The notes beneath the pieces are model-generated. The model was not told the origin of the DNA, did no database searches, and worked only from the letters and a program-made list of their open reading frames with translations. From NCBI RefSeq assembly GCF_900110105.1, contig NZ_FOCL01000017.1, positions 80,720-144,719 of the forward strand: 64,000 nt of DNA, written 5' to 3'. Below are positions 9,303 to 17,879 of the stretch, one piece after another. A program made the position numbers and the translations under genes. The stretch's first letter is position 1. Each line of letters starts with the position of its first letter. This stretch comes from Mucilaginibacter gossypiicola (lineage in GTDB: Bacteria > Bacteroidota > Bacteroidia > Sphingobacteriales > Sphingobacteriaceae).

Positions 9303-12300
9303 TTATTTTCTTTCGGCCCCCTGGTTAACCATAGCGTTCTTAAAATTCTTTCTGTATTTTTTGATGTATTCAGAAGGTTTTAAATCAAACACCTTCTTAA
9401 ACTGCTCGCGAAAATATTTAATATCTTTTATTCCTACGGCGTAAGCTGTTTCCAATATATTTAAGTCGCTGTGAACAAATAACTGCGCGGCTTTTCGCAA
9501 CCTGATAGCCCTTATGAAGCTATTGGCCGGCTGCCCCGAGATCATTTTGATTTTTTTGTAGATCCCCGAATAAGACATATTTAATTCGGAGGCCAGGGAT
9601 TGCAGATTAAAATCAGGATCAGTTATATGCTCTTCCACAATCCGGATACAGGAATCCAGGAATCGTTTGTATTCTATAGAGATAGTGTGCGGATTATTGT
9701 TCAGCGTAATTTCGTTATAGAAATATTGCTGAAGTGTATTTCTGCTTTTAAGCAGCCCGCTAACCCGTGCTTTCAGGATATCTTTGTCAAAAGGCTTTCC
9801 AATATAATCATCAGCGCCCCCTTCAATACCCTTCAATTTAATCTCATTTGATGCACTGGCAGTTAAAAGGATAACGGGCACATGAGAGGTTGTCATATTC
9901 TCTTTAATAGCGGCGCAAACTTCTATCCCGGTCATGCCCTGCATCATTACATCACTTATAACAATATCCGGCCACTGCTCATTAATAATTTTGATTCCAT
10001 CCTCACCATTAGGCGCTACAAGAACATTGTATTCAAGTTTGAATATCTGGCGAAGGTATTCTCTCATATCCTCGTGATCATCGATAATTAACAAGGTTTT
10101 GAGTTCAGACACCGATATCTCCTCACCCGGATCTGCTGCAGATACTATATCATTGGCTGTGGTTTCAGAATCTATCAGCTCCTGTAAAAACTCGGAAGTA
10201 GTTGTTGGCTGTTCTGAGATGATCTGGTCTTTCAGATGCGCCTTTCCTTTTTTCAACGTGATTGTAAAGGTTGTCCCCTTTCCTGCCTCACTATGATACG
10301 CAACAGTTCCGGCCTGACGCTCTACAAAATTTTTAACAAGATAAAGTCCGAGCCCAAATCCACCGTTTGATGTACTGGCCAAATCAGATACCTGGTAAAA
10401 CCGGCTAAAAAGCCTGTCGCTCACTTCAGGCGGAATTCCACAGCCCGTATCCTCAACAATTATTGAAACCACCTGTTCGGATTCTTCTGCATAAATGCGA
10501 ATTTTTCCAAGTTTTGGTGTGAACTTCATGGCGTTCGACAGCAAATTAAACAGCACGATCTCTGTTTTTTCTCTATCAATGTAAACATTCAAACAATCGG
10601 TTGAGGATGTGAACTCAAGCTGGATATGTTTTCTTTTTGCTTCATGTACAAAGCATAAATAAACCTCCTTACACAAATCAATTATATTAACATTACTTAT
10701 CTTCAGCTGGTCTGACTCAGATTCGGCCTTTTTGAAAAGAAGCAACTGATCTACCAGGCCTAATAGCCGGCGCGCGTTTCTGTAAACAATGGTTAAATTG
10801 GAGGTATCCATCGCCTTCTTTTCATTATACAAAAGTTCCTTAATAGGATTAATGATTAATGTTAACGGTGTCCTGAATTCATGCGAAATATTGGTAAAAA
10901 AGGCCAGCTTTCGTTCGCTGAGCTCCTTTTCCTTTTCGCTTTCATAATGCGCTATCTGAATTTCATATTTTAATTTGGCCTGGCGGTCCCGGTATAAAAG
11001 ATACAGATAAACTATCCCGCCAATAAAGATAGCATAAACGGTATAAGCCCACCAGGTACGGTACCATGGGGGCGAAATAATGATGATCAGAGATTTAGGC
11101 ATGCTGTTCCACACCCCGTCATTGTTACTTGCAATAACTTTAAATGTATAAGTTCCGGGATTAAGGTTGGTATAAGTAACCCTTCGCTGGTTACCGTTAA
11201 AATTCCATTTTTCATCAAAACCTTCCAGCTTATACTTGTAACTGTTTTTCTCGGAATGGGTGTAGTTAAGCGAAACAAATTCAATAGAAAACACATTTTG
11301 GTCATAATTAAGAAAAGCAGTATCTGCTGTTCCGACCGGCCTTTTCAATGGCGAATCTGCACCTGGTTTTACAGATTTGTTAAACACCTGAAAATCGGTA
11401 AAGTAAACCTGCGGAATTTTATCATTCAATTTAATTTTTGACGGATCGAAAACCACTACGCCTGAATTTCCCCCTAAATAAATCTGCCCATCTGCCGACC
11501 TGTAAATAAGCGAATGCGAAAAAACGCCGTCGCCCTCATCAAAATTAGTGACGGCTAATGTTTGGGGTGTAAACTTTGATACCCCGGTGGCAGAATTGAT
11601 CCAAAGATTTCCCTGGTCATCTTCAACCACATTACTAAACACATTGCTCGCAAATCCATTTTTACGTGAATAAGTAATAAAAGAATCGCTACCCTGAACG
11701 TATTTATTTAGGCCATCGGCCGTACAGATCCAAATATTCTTTTTGCTATCTTCAAATACACAATGCACAATATTATTGCTCAGGCTACTTGCAATTTTAT
11801 CATTATAGGTATAGTGGTGAAAAACCGCTGTTTTAGGATCAAAGCGATCAACGCCGTTTCCGCTTGTGCCAACCCATACATTGCCTTTGCTATCTTTTAA
11901 AAGATTGTAAATATGGTTACTGGCAATTGAGTTAGGATTTTTGTCGTCATTGTAATAATGTTTAAATTGCTGTGTTTCTTCATTATAGATCTTTAACCCG
12001 GCATCGGTGGCAAGCCAATATTCATGAGGGCTTACTTCAAGAATATCCCTAAAAACATCTTCATTAAAGAAATTACTCAGGGCCGAATGGTGAAAATGGT
12101 GTATAAACCTATTGCTGCTGCTATCAAACTTATCAAATCCATTTTCCGTTGCTGCCCACAACACTCCCTCATTGTCTAAATATATTTTGCCAACCTGGTT
12201 ACTGCTGATACTTGACGGATCATTTGTATGTTGAAATAACTTTGTCGTCTTCTTCTGTAAATCAAAGCTATAAAGCCCTTCGTTGGTAGCCAGCCACAGC

Positions 12301-13409
12301 ATATTACCCTGCAATAACATACTTTTTGCTTCGCGCGGCGCAATTGATAAGGGAATGAAGCGAAATTTATATTGTGTAAAATCAACTTTTGTTAAAGCGT
12401 CTTTACCGCAAAGCCACATGATCCCGGCTCCATCATTATAAATGTAGCCATCGGCCGTACTATTAACATTGCCAATTTTTCGCCACTGGCCATTAGCCTT
12501 ATTTATAAAATAGAACCCACCGTTACTTCCAACAACTAAGGTAGAGTCATTAGCCTTATCAATGCTAAAGGCCCCTACATTGATATTATCATGGCTTGAA
12601 AACCGGGTGTATTGCTGGCTTTGAGGATTAAAACAAAAAAGACCGCTCCAATAGGTACCTACCCAAATGCAGCCGTTTTTTCGATCGTAAAACAGGCTCC
12701 AAATATCATTAGGGCTCTTTTTAAGCTTAGATTCAGTTTGCGGATAATTGCTGAAATGCCTGCTAACCTTGTCGAATTTATTTAGCCCGCCGTTCCAGTT
12801 TCCTAACCACAGGTTTTTCTTATCATCCTCAACAATCGCATTTACCGACTTTCCCTTTATTGAAAACCGGTCATTGGGATTGGGTTTATAGCTAACAAAG
12901 AATCGTTTATTGGCCACGTATTGATTAAACCCATCATCTGTTCCTATCCATATCGTTCCTTCCTTGTCGCAGAAGATCGAAAAAATCTTATTGTTACTTA
13001 GTGACTGTTTGATTTTATCGTTATGATAAAATCGTTCAAACTTCTCTGTATTGGGGTCTAAAACATTTAAGCCGTCCATTGTCCCCACCCATATCTTGCC
13101 ATTTTTATCTTCTGCCAGGGCAGTGATAAAATTTGAACTTATACTCGCAGTGTTTCCGGGAATATTCACTAAACTTTCAAAGGCGTAGCCGTCAAACTTA
13201 CAAAGCCCATTATCCGTTCCTATCCACATATACCCGCGCTTGTCTTTTAACGCCACTGTTACATTTTCGGATGGCAGACCATCATGAGTGGTATATGATT
13301 TCAACGCAAAGTTCCTTACATCATTGGTTGAAAAGGTTTCCGGAACCTGGGCGTTCACAACAATTACACACAGGAGATTAATCAGGAAAAACAAGACAGC
13401 TTTATACAT
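9303..13409 (-). CDS. Hybrid two-component system sensor/regulator (HTCS)
   Basis: One-protein two-component regulator that senses an oligosaccharide in the periplasm and switches on the utilisation locus. 1368 residues: signal peptide 1-21; two seven-bladed Reg_prop propellers about 35-665 (many WIGT.DGLN repeats); Y_Y_Y domain about 700-780; transmembrane helix about 788-806; HisKA with phospho-accepting His843 in ISHEFRTPLT; HATPase with Asn959 (LLSNAMKF), DTGCGIP (987-993) and GGFGLGLYL (1016-1024); receiver domain about 1104-1220 with Asp1110/Asp1111, phospho-accepting Asp1153 and Lys1205; AraC-type HTH about 1250-1355. All catalytic residues are present. It lies between the GH35-GH43 operon and the GH5 and SusCD genes, which makes those its likely targets. 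Confidence 0.97.
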   Translation of the reverse strand: MYKAVLFFLINLLCVIVVNAQVPETFSTNDVRNFALKSYTTHDGLPSENVTVALKDKRGYMWIGTDNGLCKFDGYAFESLVNIPGNTASISSNFITALAEDKNGKIWVGTMDGLNVLDPNTEKFERFYHNDKIKQSLSNNKIFSIFCDKEGTIWIGTDDGFNQYVANKRFFVSYKPNPNDRFSIKGKSVNAIVEDDKKNLWLGNWNGGLNKFDKVSRHFSNYPQTESKLKKSPNDIWSLFYDRKNGCIWVGTYWSGLFCFNPQSQQYTRFSSHDNINVGAFSIDKANDSTLVVGSNGGFYFINKANGQWRKIGNVNSTADGYIYNDGAGIMWLCGKDALTKVDFTQYKFRFIPLSIAPREAKSMLLQGNMLWLATNEGLYSFDLQKKTTKLFQHTNDPSSISSNQVGKIYLDNEGVLWAATENGFDKFDSSSNRFIHHFHHSALSNFFNEDVFRDILEVSPHEYWLATDAGLKIYNEETQQFKHYYNDDKNPNSIASNHIYNLLKDSKGNVWVGTSGNGVDRFDPKTAVFHHYTYNDKIASSLSNNIVHCVFEDSKKNIWICTADGLNKYVQGSDSFITYSRKNGFASNVFSNVVEDDQGNLWINSATGVSKFTPQTLAVTNFDEGDGVFSHSLIYRSADGQIYLGGNSGVVVFDPSKIKLNDKIPQVYFTDFQVFNKSVKPGADSPLKRPVGTADTAFLNYDQNVFSIEFVSLNYTHSEKNSYKYKLEGFDEKWNFNGNQRRVTYTNLNPGTYTFKVIASNNDGVWNSMPKSLIIIISPPWYRTWWAYTVYAIFIGGIVYLYLLYRDRQAKLKYEIQIAHYESEKEKELSERKLAFFTNISHEFRTPLTLIINPIKELLYNEKKAMDTSNLTIVYRNARRLLGLVDQLLLFKKAESESDQLKISNVNIIDLCKEVYLCFVHEAKRKHIQLEFTSSTDCLNVYIDREKTEIVLFNLLSNAMKFTPKLGKIRIYAEESEQVVSIIVEDTGCGIPPEVSDRLFSRFYQVSDLASTSNGGFGLGLYLVKNFVERQAGTVAYHSEAGKGTTFTITLKKGKAHLKDQIISEQPTTTSEFLQELIDSETTANDIVSAADPGEEISVSELKTLLIIDDHEDMREYLRQIFKLEYNVLVAPNGEDGIKIINEQWPDIVISDVMMQGMTGIEVCAAIKENMTTSHVPVILLTASASNEIKLKGIEGGADDYIGKPFDKDILKARVSGLLKSRNTLQQYFYNEITLNNNPHTISIEYKRFLDSCIRIVEEHITDPDFNLQSLASELNMSYSGIYKKIKMISGQPANSFIRAIRLRKAAQLFVHSDLNILETAYAVGIKDIKYFREQFKKVFDLKPSEYIKKYRKNFKNAMVNQGAERK

Positions 13410-13796
13410 AAATCCGTTATCACTTTTTAATTAGATAAATACAACACATCGTATTATCACTAATAATTTTTACAGTATAAGTTAGGCATCACAACCTTTG
13501 CATCGTCAGGTCATTCACTAAATATTGTACTTAATACACTTATAATCTTCAGAATTGCGATAGTCCGTCAATGTAAGAACAGAACTTGCTTGCTGCGGTA
13601 CAAGTACCGACAAATGGTCTTTTAATGTCGAAGTATTAAATGATAGGTTAACGCATTTTTCCTCTTAGTCCAAATAGCCATCAAACCTGGTTTATTCTTC
13701 ATTAAATGATTCATTAATCCTCTTGAATTTTGGCACATCCGCCCATGTAATCCTGAAGTATTAAGTTTATAAGGCATCCAAATGTAAATAATTATT

Positions 13797-13814
13797 AATT
13801 GTATTTATAACAAT
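13797..13814. promoter_or_regulatory. AT-rich element shared with 1843-1860
   Basis: AATTGTATTTATAACAAT differs by one base from the centre of the perfect inverted repeat upstream of GH51. Here the outer palindrome is less complete. It might be a binding site common to both glycosidase genes, or chance similarity in AT-rich DNA. Confidence 0.3.
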
Positions 13815-13928
13815 AATTTTAAACAAACAGCATTGATGCGCAATTTAAATCAGGTAAGAAAAAAGCGATAAAAAAGCTGAGCTATTGTGTTAAAAACCAA
13901 TAAAATGCCACTTTATCCCCGCAATATT

Positions 13929-13962
13929 GAGGCTTTACCCCCTTTTCAATTTCTGCTTTTTA
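13929..13962 (+). promoter_or_regulatory. Shared locus motif, copy C (candidate HTCS site)
   Basis: Minus-strand reading contains AGCAGAAATTGAAAAGGGGG then TAAAGCCTC, aligning with copy A's CAGCAAAATTGAAGGGGCAA and ACCTC with small gaps. Its orientation relative to the GH5 gene (14277, +) equals that of copies A and B to theirs. It lacks the GGGGCTAA part, so this is the weakest copy. Confidence 0.4.
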
Positions 13963-14276
13963 AAAGAAATTTAGGTCAACCATATAAACACGGATTTTCC
14001 ATTTCCATTATTAGTTACAGCCATTTTTATTGGCTAATTAAATTACCGGCGGTCACATCCCGCGGTGATTGACGCTTAATTATGGGCAGGGAGAATCTGA
14101 TTTTTTCAACACATCTGCCATGAGAATATTTGAACTGTGTCTGAATATGCATTCGGTTAGTTTACAACTAACTGATATAATCCCCTTCGTGTTAAAGCAG
14201 GGAAGAGCTCCGCCGTATTCAATGCCAAAACCGATTGACCAAGAAGAAATAATTATTTAACACCTAATATAAACAT

Positions 14277-15749
14277 ATGAGAAAAAATTTAACTGCCGGG
14301 GCATTAAGCTGCCTGTTAGTCCTTGCTATGGGCTGTTCTAAAAATTCTATTCAAAAAGGCGCCGACCTGTCAGGCCAAAAGTTTGGAAAACAATCATTTG
14401 CCCTTTCCACTACCAACACAAACGGTTTCAGGGGTATTAACTGGGCCGACCCCAATGGAAACGAGGGCGATGGAAGGGTTGTATTGCCAAGTGGTATGAC
14501 AACATCCCTCACTGCAACACAGGCCGCTACTTTGGCAACCAATATATCCAGCGCTGTTAAAACAAGTGGCGGAACCACTATCAGGATGCCAATAAATCCC
14601 TGGACGGCATCAAGCTCAACCTATTGGCCGGTTTACCAGGCTGCAATTAACGCGGTTGTGGCCAATGGCTGTAAAGTAATACTTTGTTATTGGCCGGTTG
14701 GCGTTCACCACGTGCCTGATACCGCACAGTGGCATACCATGTGGACAACGGTAAACAATGTATATAAAAACAACACATCCGTATTATATGAGCCAATCAA
14801 CGAGCCGGTTGATTATTCAAGTACCGATTTGAATAACCTGTATGCAGGCTTTTTAACCACTTACAGTCCGGCCGATGGGAAATGTATTTTCGACGGTACC
14901 GGTTATGCTGCCGACGTAACTACTGTTGGTGCCGATTCAAGGTTAGCCAATCAATATCTTGGGTTGCATTGCTATTGGTGGTTCTGGGGCTCATACAACG
15001 TTTGGTCGAGCTATTACAATATCATGTCGGCCCGTACAGGCTCATACGCCTCACGTACCATAGTTACCGAGGTTGGTATCGAAACATTCCGCAACATGAG
15101 TTTCTGGTGGCAATGGGATACTGGTGTATATGTTGACCAGGCATTCCTAACCGGATCACTCGCTTACGCCAAGGATAATTCAATGGGAACAATAGCATGG
15201 TCGGGTGTTAATGATATTGATACTTACCGCTGGTACACGGCAAACAATAACCTTACAGAAGTTAGCCCCGGTACTGCAAATATGTTCAGGTGGTCATGGC
15301 AACTTTCTGCTTCGCCGGTTTGGATAGGCCCTGTTGCCGACGGCAGGTATAAGCTTCAAAACCGCGCATCGGGCCTTATGCTTGATAACTTAGGTAGCAC
15401 TACTGATGGCGCGGCCGTAGCTCAATGGGCATCAGGAACAAGCAACAACCAAAAATGGAATATAAGCTACACAGCCGGCTACTACACCTTAAGTTGCGTA
15501 ACAGGGAAAGAGTGTCTTGATGTGGGTACCAATACTACCGACGGATCAAATGTTTTACAGTACGTGGTTAGCTCAAGCACCAACCAGCGCTGGTCGCTCG
15601 TTTCAACCGGTGATGGCTATTACAGGGTAATTAACCTTACCACTGGTAAATGCCTTGATACAGGAGGTTTAACTGCTAATGGATCAGCTGTACAGCAATG
15701 GTACCAGGGCTCAAGTTACAACCAGCAATGGAAGCTTATTGCTCAATAA
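14277..15749 (+). CDS. GH5 glycosidase lipoprotein with ricin-type lectin domain
   Basis: Endo-acting (1,4- or 1,6-beta) glycanase of family 5, probably anchored outside the inner membrane. 490 residues: lipoprotein signal with Cys20 (LAMGC), GH5 barrel about 50-345 with RMPINPW (103-109), acid/base Glu176 in YEPINEP, HCYWWFWG (231-238) and nucleophile Glu265 in IVTEVG. The C-terminal beta-trefoil (about 354-490, CBM13/ricin B) has three repeats carrying QKW, QRW and QQW, the QxW sugar-binding signature. Start ATG at 14277. Monocistronic, closed by a strong terminator at 15788-15832. Subfamily and substrate are unresolved; the lectin suggests galactose, arabinose or xylose binding. Confidence 0.9.
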   Translation: MRKNLTAGALSCLLVLAMGCSKNSIQKGADLSGQKFGKQSFALSTTNTNGFRGINWADPNGNEGDGRVVLPSGMTTSLTATQAATLATNISSAVKTSGGTTIRMPINPWTASSSTYWPVYQAAINAVVANGCKVILCYWPVGVHHVPDTAQWHTMWTTVNNVYKNNTSVLYEPINEPVDYSSTDLNNLYAGFLTTYSPADGKCIFDGTGYAADVTTVGADSRLANQYLGLHCYWWFWGSYNVWSSYYNIMSARTGSYASRTIVTEVGIETFRNMSFWWQWDTGVYVDQAFLTGSLAYAKDNSMGTIAWSGVNDIDTYRWYTANNNLTEVSPGTANMFRWSWQLSASPVWIGPVADGRYKLQNRASGLMLDNLGSTTDGAAVAQWASGTSNNQKWNISYTAGYYTLSCVTGKECLDVGTNTTDGSNVLQYVVSSSTNQRWSLVSTGDGYYRVINLTTGKCLDTGGLTANGSAVQQWYQGSSYNQQWKLIAQ

Positions 15750-15787
15750 AATAGAAGTTAACAGGTACTTTAATTTAATCCCCTAAA

Positions 15788-15832
15788 AACAACAAAAAAT
15801 GCTGTCTCAAAAGGACAGCATTTTTTGTTGTT
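15788..15832 (+). terminator. Strong terminator of the GH5 gene
   Basis: Perfect 19-bp stem: 15788-15806 against 15814-15832, loop TCAAAAG, with TTTTTTGTTGTT in the descending arm. Confidence 0.85.
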
Positions 15833-16016
15833 GATTTACTGTATAAGTAATTGTCTTTATTCAAATAGGATTGATTTGCTTCAATTCATAACATCACCAA
15901 AAGGATAATTTGCAGCCTTTGAACACCCTTAAGATCAATTAATATATAAAGTCAGTTTAAAATAAAAGAAGCTATACCTTTCAGACCCGTTTAAATTTGA
16001 TTTAAAAACATTTTCA

Positions 16017-16115
16017 CGTAGAGACGCATCACATGCGTCTCCAATAAGACAAGCCGCTTCGTGATCATAAACCCCAGGAATTTGTGTACGGGAGACGCAT
16101 GTGATGCGTCCCTAC
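16017..16115. repeat. GAGACGCA palindrome pair, copy 1 (REPIN-like)
   Basis: Left unit GAGACGCATCACATGCGTCT C (16021-16041) and right unit (16091-16111) are reverse complements, and each is itself a hairpin around a 3-base centre (CAC/GTG). They are separated by about 50 bp. Outer flanks CGTA/CTAC also pair. Related copies are at 40059-40146 and 51085-51187. Confidence 0.85.
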
Positions 16116-16218
16116 ATTCGAAAATCATTCCTTTTAAACAGCATACATTCTCGTATCTTTCACTAACAAACAACAAAATTTCAATCAGATAATTCACAAA
16201 AGCATTTATAAAACGAAA

Positions 16219-16257
16219 CCCTCGGTAGACTACCGCAACCGGCAGTTCTATCGAGGG
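16219..16257 (-). terminator. Terminator of the susCD operon
   Basis: CCCTCGGTAGA (16219-16229) pairs with TCTATCGAGGG (16247-16257) with one G-U. Reading the minus strand, a T-rich run follows (TTTCGTTTT). It lies 58 bp beyond the susD stop. Confidence 0.7.
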
Positions 16258-16314
16258 TTATACTGTTAAAGGTGTTGGCGATTACATCAATTAATTATGT
16301 AACGCCAAAGCACA

Positions 16315-17868
16315 TTAATATCCCGGGTTGTTAGGCAACAATTTATTATTAATATCAATATCAGCCTGAGGTATTGGCCATAACCATCCTTTAGCTGCGT
16401 TAAAAGTCCTGGTTTCTAACTTAACCTGGCTAAATTTCCAGGTAGATGCACTTGCAGGATTACTAAGTAATGATTTGTCATAACCATATGCATCATGAAC
16501 CAGTGACTGATCTTTCCAGCGTAGTATATCAGCATACCTGGTGCCTTCCATGAAAAACTCAACCCTGCGCTCATGGCGTAAAACGGCGCGCAATTGTGTC
16601 TGGCTTAAACCAGAGCCTTCTACACTTTCAACAGTTGGCATGTTTACGCGTGCCCGCACCTGGTCAATAAGTGTATAGATTTCTGCAGCAGTACTTCCTG
16701 ATTCAATCAAAGCTTCGGCACGGATCAGCAACACATCCGCATAGCGCATCAGGATGGTATTTAAAGAGCAGTTATTTGGGTCGGCAATGCCAATTGCTGC
16801 GTATTTACGCGGGCGTGCACCAGATGGTACCACATCATTAGCAGGGATATAAGTGGTAGATCCCCATTGAGAGCCAGGTAACACTACCGATGCGGCCAAC
16901 CTCGGATCGCGGTTAACGTATGGGTTTTGCGAATCGTACCCTGAAGCCGAATTAGTAATTGGCAATCCATTGGTCATATAATATGAATCAATCAAATCGG
17001 CAGTTACATTTGGCGTTGGCCAAACACTTAAAGACAAGGCAGATGATGGCCAGGGCTGCGGCTGGGTTGTAGGTATATATTGAATATCAAAAATAACTTC
17101 GCTGTTGTTTTCATGCGTTTCATCAAACAATAAACTGTAATTTGAATATAAACTGTAAGCTTTAAGATCAATTACATCCTGTGCCGCTTTCGCAGCATCG
17201 GCCCATTTTTCATTATACAAAAGAACTTTTGCTTTGTAGGCCAGGGCAGCCCCCTTTGTTGCACGGCCCACATCAGAACCCGAATAAGAAGTTGGCAATA
17301 CGGCGGCGGCGTCCGTAAGATCGGTTACAATCTGGGTCAGGACGGTGGCTTTTGCCGTTCTGGAAACATAAGCATCCGCAAGTGATTGAACTTCCGTGAT
17401 TAAAGGCACATCACCAAAATAAGAGATCAGATCAGCATAGGCATAACCACGTAAAAACTTCGCCTCTCCCGCCATCTGGCTTTTTACGGTAGCATCAATG
17501 CTTGCAGCAGCAACATCCTTTAAAAACTCATTAGCCCTGGAAATAATAGTGTAATCTTGTGTCCATTTAGCATAGGGGGCCCAACTATTGGTTGTTGTTT
17601 GCCATTCTCCTACTTCCTTTGAGCCTTGCCATGCATCCTGGCAATAGGCGTTATCCGATTCAAAATCAAATTGAAAAAAATGCGCCGGCGTTGCATTGGG
17701 CTGTATTGCATTGTAAATGCCAACCAAAGCCATTTTTACCTGGGTTTCATTCTGGTAAAATGTAGAGGGTGACAAACGGTCATTGGGTGTCTTGTCCAAA
17801 AGGCCCTTCTTGCAGCTTGCAAGATTAATAACAGATAATACGATTAAGACTTTATATATATTTTTCAT
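16315..17868 (-). CDS. SusD/RagB family surface lipoprotein
   Basis: Glycan-binding lid protein that delivers oligosaccharide to its SusC porin. 517 residues, within the usual 480-600. Lipoprotein signal with Cys19 (NLASCKKG), then the typical FYQNETQVKMALVGIYNAIQ N-terminal helix, TPR-like helical scaffold, and the conserved C-terminal segments RYADVLLIRAEALI and LRHERRVEFFMEGTRYADILRW. Ends with WPIPQADIDINNKLLPNNPGY-type sequence, the classic SusD tail. Eleven bases separate it from the upstream SusC gene, so the two are one transcript. Confidence 0.96.
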   Translation of the reverse strand: MKNIYKVLIVLSVINLASCKKGLLDKTPNDRLSPSTFYQNETQVKMALVGIYNAIQPNATPAHFFQFDFESDNAYCQDAWQGSKEVGEWQTTTNSWAPYAKWTQDYTIISRANEFLKDVAAASIDATVKSQMAGEAKFLRGYAYADLISYFGDVPLITEVQSLADAYVSRTAKATVLTQIVTDLTDAAAVLPTSYSGSDVGRATKGAALAYKAKVLLYNEKWADAAKAAQDVIDLKAYSLYSNYSLLFDETHENNSEVIFDIQYIPTTQPQPWPSSALSLSVWPTPNVTADLIDSYYMTNGLPITNSASGYDSQNPYVNRDPRLAASVVLPGSQWGSTTYIPANDVVPSGARPRKYAAIGIADPNNCSLNTILMRYADVLLIRAEALIESGSTAAEIYTLIDQVRARVNMPTVESVEGSGLSQTQLRAVLRHERRVEFFMEGTRYADILRWKDQSLVHDAYGYDKSLLSNPASASTWKFSQVKLETRTFNAAKGWLWPIPQADIDINNKLLPNNPGY

Positions 17869-17879
17869 GATTTTATCAT

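Larger units (their letters stand above)
13410..14276. other. Divergent regulatory gap between HTCS and GH5
   Basis: 867 bp without a convincing gene. Two short open frames (13887-14072, 14069-14260) lack family features and are judged spurious. It holds the shared motif copy C (13929-13962) and the AATTGTATTTATAACAAT element (13797-13814). AT content is high. Promoters for both flanking genes must lie here. Confidence 0.6.
15750..16314. other. Convergent gap with terminators and a palindrome pair
   Basis: 565 bp between the GH5 (+) and susD (-) stop codons. It contains a perfect terminator (15788-15832), a GAGACGCA inverted pair (16017-16115) and a second terminator (16219-16257). No gene is supported. 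Confidence 0.7.

Noticed and set aside
13887..14260. Two small overlapping open frames upstream of GH5
   Set aside because: No signal, domain or codon pattern; the region carries the shared regulatory motif instead.
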